Part shown: positions 63,331 to 64,000 of the stretch, piece by piece
Position numbering within the stretch: the first letter of the stretch is position 1
How the letters are laid out: each line of letters opens with the position of its first letter
NCBI GenBank assembly: GCA_963717385.1
Contig: CAVQWE010000005.1
Span: 1-64,000, forward strand
Length of the DNA stretch: 64,000 bases
From: Sva-07 sp963717385
GTDB lineage: Bacteria > Actinomycetota > Acidimicrobiia > Acidimicrobiales > Ilumatobacteraceae
Direction: 5' to 3'
The notes under the pieces: model-generated
What the model was told of the DNA's origin: nothing
Database searches by the model: none
Seen by the model: only the letters and a program-made list of their open reading frames with translations
Position numbers and translations under genes: made by a program

Positions 63331-64000
63331 TCAGGGAAACCGGGCCGCCAGCCAGTCGGCGACGTGGGCCATCGCTTCGGGGCGGTGTCCCTCGAGGTAG
63401 TGCGGCGCGCCGGGCATCTCGATGTAGGTGACGTCGTCGGCGCCGGCTGCGTCGACGATCTCCTTGGCCTGCCACACCCTGATCTCGGTGTCGGCGGTCG
63501 GATGGACCAGCAGCGTCGGCACGGTCACGTTCGGCATCGTGTCGGCGAGCTTGGCGCCGCTCGACAGGCCCGACCACGTGCTCAACCAGCCCCGAGCGGT
63601 CATCGTGCGGGCGAGCCCACCGCGGCCGTAGTTGGCGTCGAACGGGTCGGGGAACGCGAACAGCGAACCCATCGGACGGTCGTCGGGGTCGATCGACAGA
63701 TCGAGGTAGGCAGGATCGGCCAGCGTGCGGTAGATCGTGAGGTACTTGGTGAACACCGCACGGCGACGCAGTTCGCGCCAGCGGGCGGGATCAGCAGCGC
63801 TGTCGACGCCACGCAGTTCGGGCACGACCTCGAGCGAGTCGGCGATCGATGCCTTGGCGATCGCGTCGATGCGTGCCACACGCTCGACCTGAGCCGTCCG
63901 ATACCTCTCGACCCATGCCGGGTCGTACGAGCACGGTTCTGGCCACGGCCGCCAGCCGTTGTCGGGGTGATACATGTCGAGCTCGGGCACGGTCGAGAAC
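63331..64000 (-). CDS. Alpha/beta hydrolase, partial (N-terminus beyond window)
   Basis: At least 219 residues of the C-terminal part; the frame is open to the window edge, and the first in-window residues continue FSTVPELDMYHPDNGWRPWP. The late core strand VTVPTLLVHPTADTEIRVWQ carries the likely acid residue, and EMPGAPHYLEGHRPEAMAHV the catalytic His. The nucleophile elbow would lie outside the window. A GTG at 63990 could start the protein, but a missing core makes that unlikely. Confidence 0.75.
   Translation of the reverse strand, partial: FSTVPELDMYHPDNGWRPWPEPCSYDPAWVERYRTAQVERVARIDAIAKASIADSLEVVPELRGVDSAADPARWRELRRRAVFTKYLTIYRTLADPAYLDLSIDPDDRPMGSLFAFPDPFDANYGRGGLARTMTARGWLSTWSGLSSGAKLADTMPNVTVPTLLVHPTADTEIRVWQAKEIVDAAGADDVTYIEMPGAPHYLEGHRPEAMAHVADWLAARFP

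Overview
The window is a GC-rich actinobacterial chromosome segment. Gene order (rplM-rpsI-glmM-...-acpS-nnr-alr-tsaE-tsaB-rimI-tsaD-groES-groEL), a DinB/mycothiol-type maleylpyruvate isomerase N-domain, CIRCE control of groESL and SARP-type regulation all fit Actinobacteria. Long protein extensions (L22, S3, S5, a GlmS-like protein of about 1,117 aa) make a deep-branching class such as Acidimicrobiia (Ilumatobacter-like) my best guess; that placement is inference.

Layout. Bases 1-25.8 kb are housekeeping genes, nearly all on the minus strand: groEL/groES behind two tandem CIRCE elements; maf, dus, the t6A genes tsaD/tsaB/tsaE with rimI, alr, nnr, an acyl-CoA synthetase, acpS, the GlmS-like gene, fba, glmM, rpsI/rplM, truA, then the alpha-operon part of the ribosomal cluster (rplQ, rpoA, rpsD, rpsK, rpsM, rpmJ, infA). 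A PAS-GGDEF-EAL gene on the plus strand sits between truA and rplM. Bases 50.3-61.9 kb carry the spc and S10 parts (adk, secY, rplO through rplC). Between infA and adk, normally adjacent or separated only by map, lie about 24.5 kb of accessory DNA. map and rpsJ are not in the window.

Accessory block (25.9-50.3 kb). It holds a DsbA-like/CcdA thiol-redox pair, a DHA2 transporter and a remnant of an FAD oxidoreductase. Next comes a stretch (30.3-37.6 kb) of small modules punctuated by five copies of one dispersed repeat: a RHH/MazF toxin-antitoxin pair, an ECF sigma with a membrane partner, a GNAT acetyltransferase, a Doc/RHH pair, and a second sigma factor with a membrane protein carrying a degenerate SGNH domain. 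It is followed by a HTH/nucleotidyltransferase-like pair and the 3' half of a tRNA-Gly(TCC), a likely integration scar. Beyond that are a DUF402 protein, a 1,623-aa protein joining a SARP DNA-binding region, a Ser/Thr kinase, a STAND NTPase, a membrane segment and a sugar-binding-protein-like domain, a repeat-bearing membrane protein, a lipoprotein hydrolase, a D-aminoacylase-type amidohydrolase, a GDT1-family exporter and a TetR regulator.

Quality warning. At least sixteen single-base indels interrupt otherwise well-conserved genes, including essential ones (rpsM, adk, glmM, tsaB). Most are one extra base and the reading frame resumes at once, so sequencing or assembly errors are the simplest explanation. 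I annotate these as single genes and give the apparent site of each shift. The far right end has an archaeal-type AAA ATPase divergent from the S10 operon and a partial alpha/beta hydrolase cut by the window edge.
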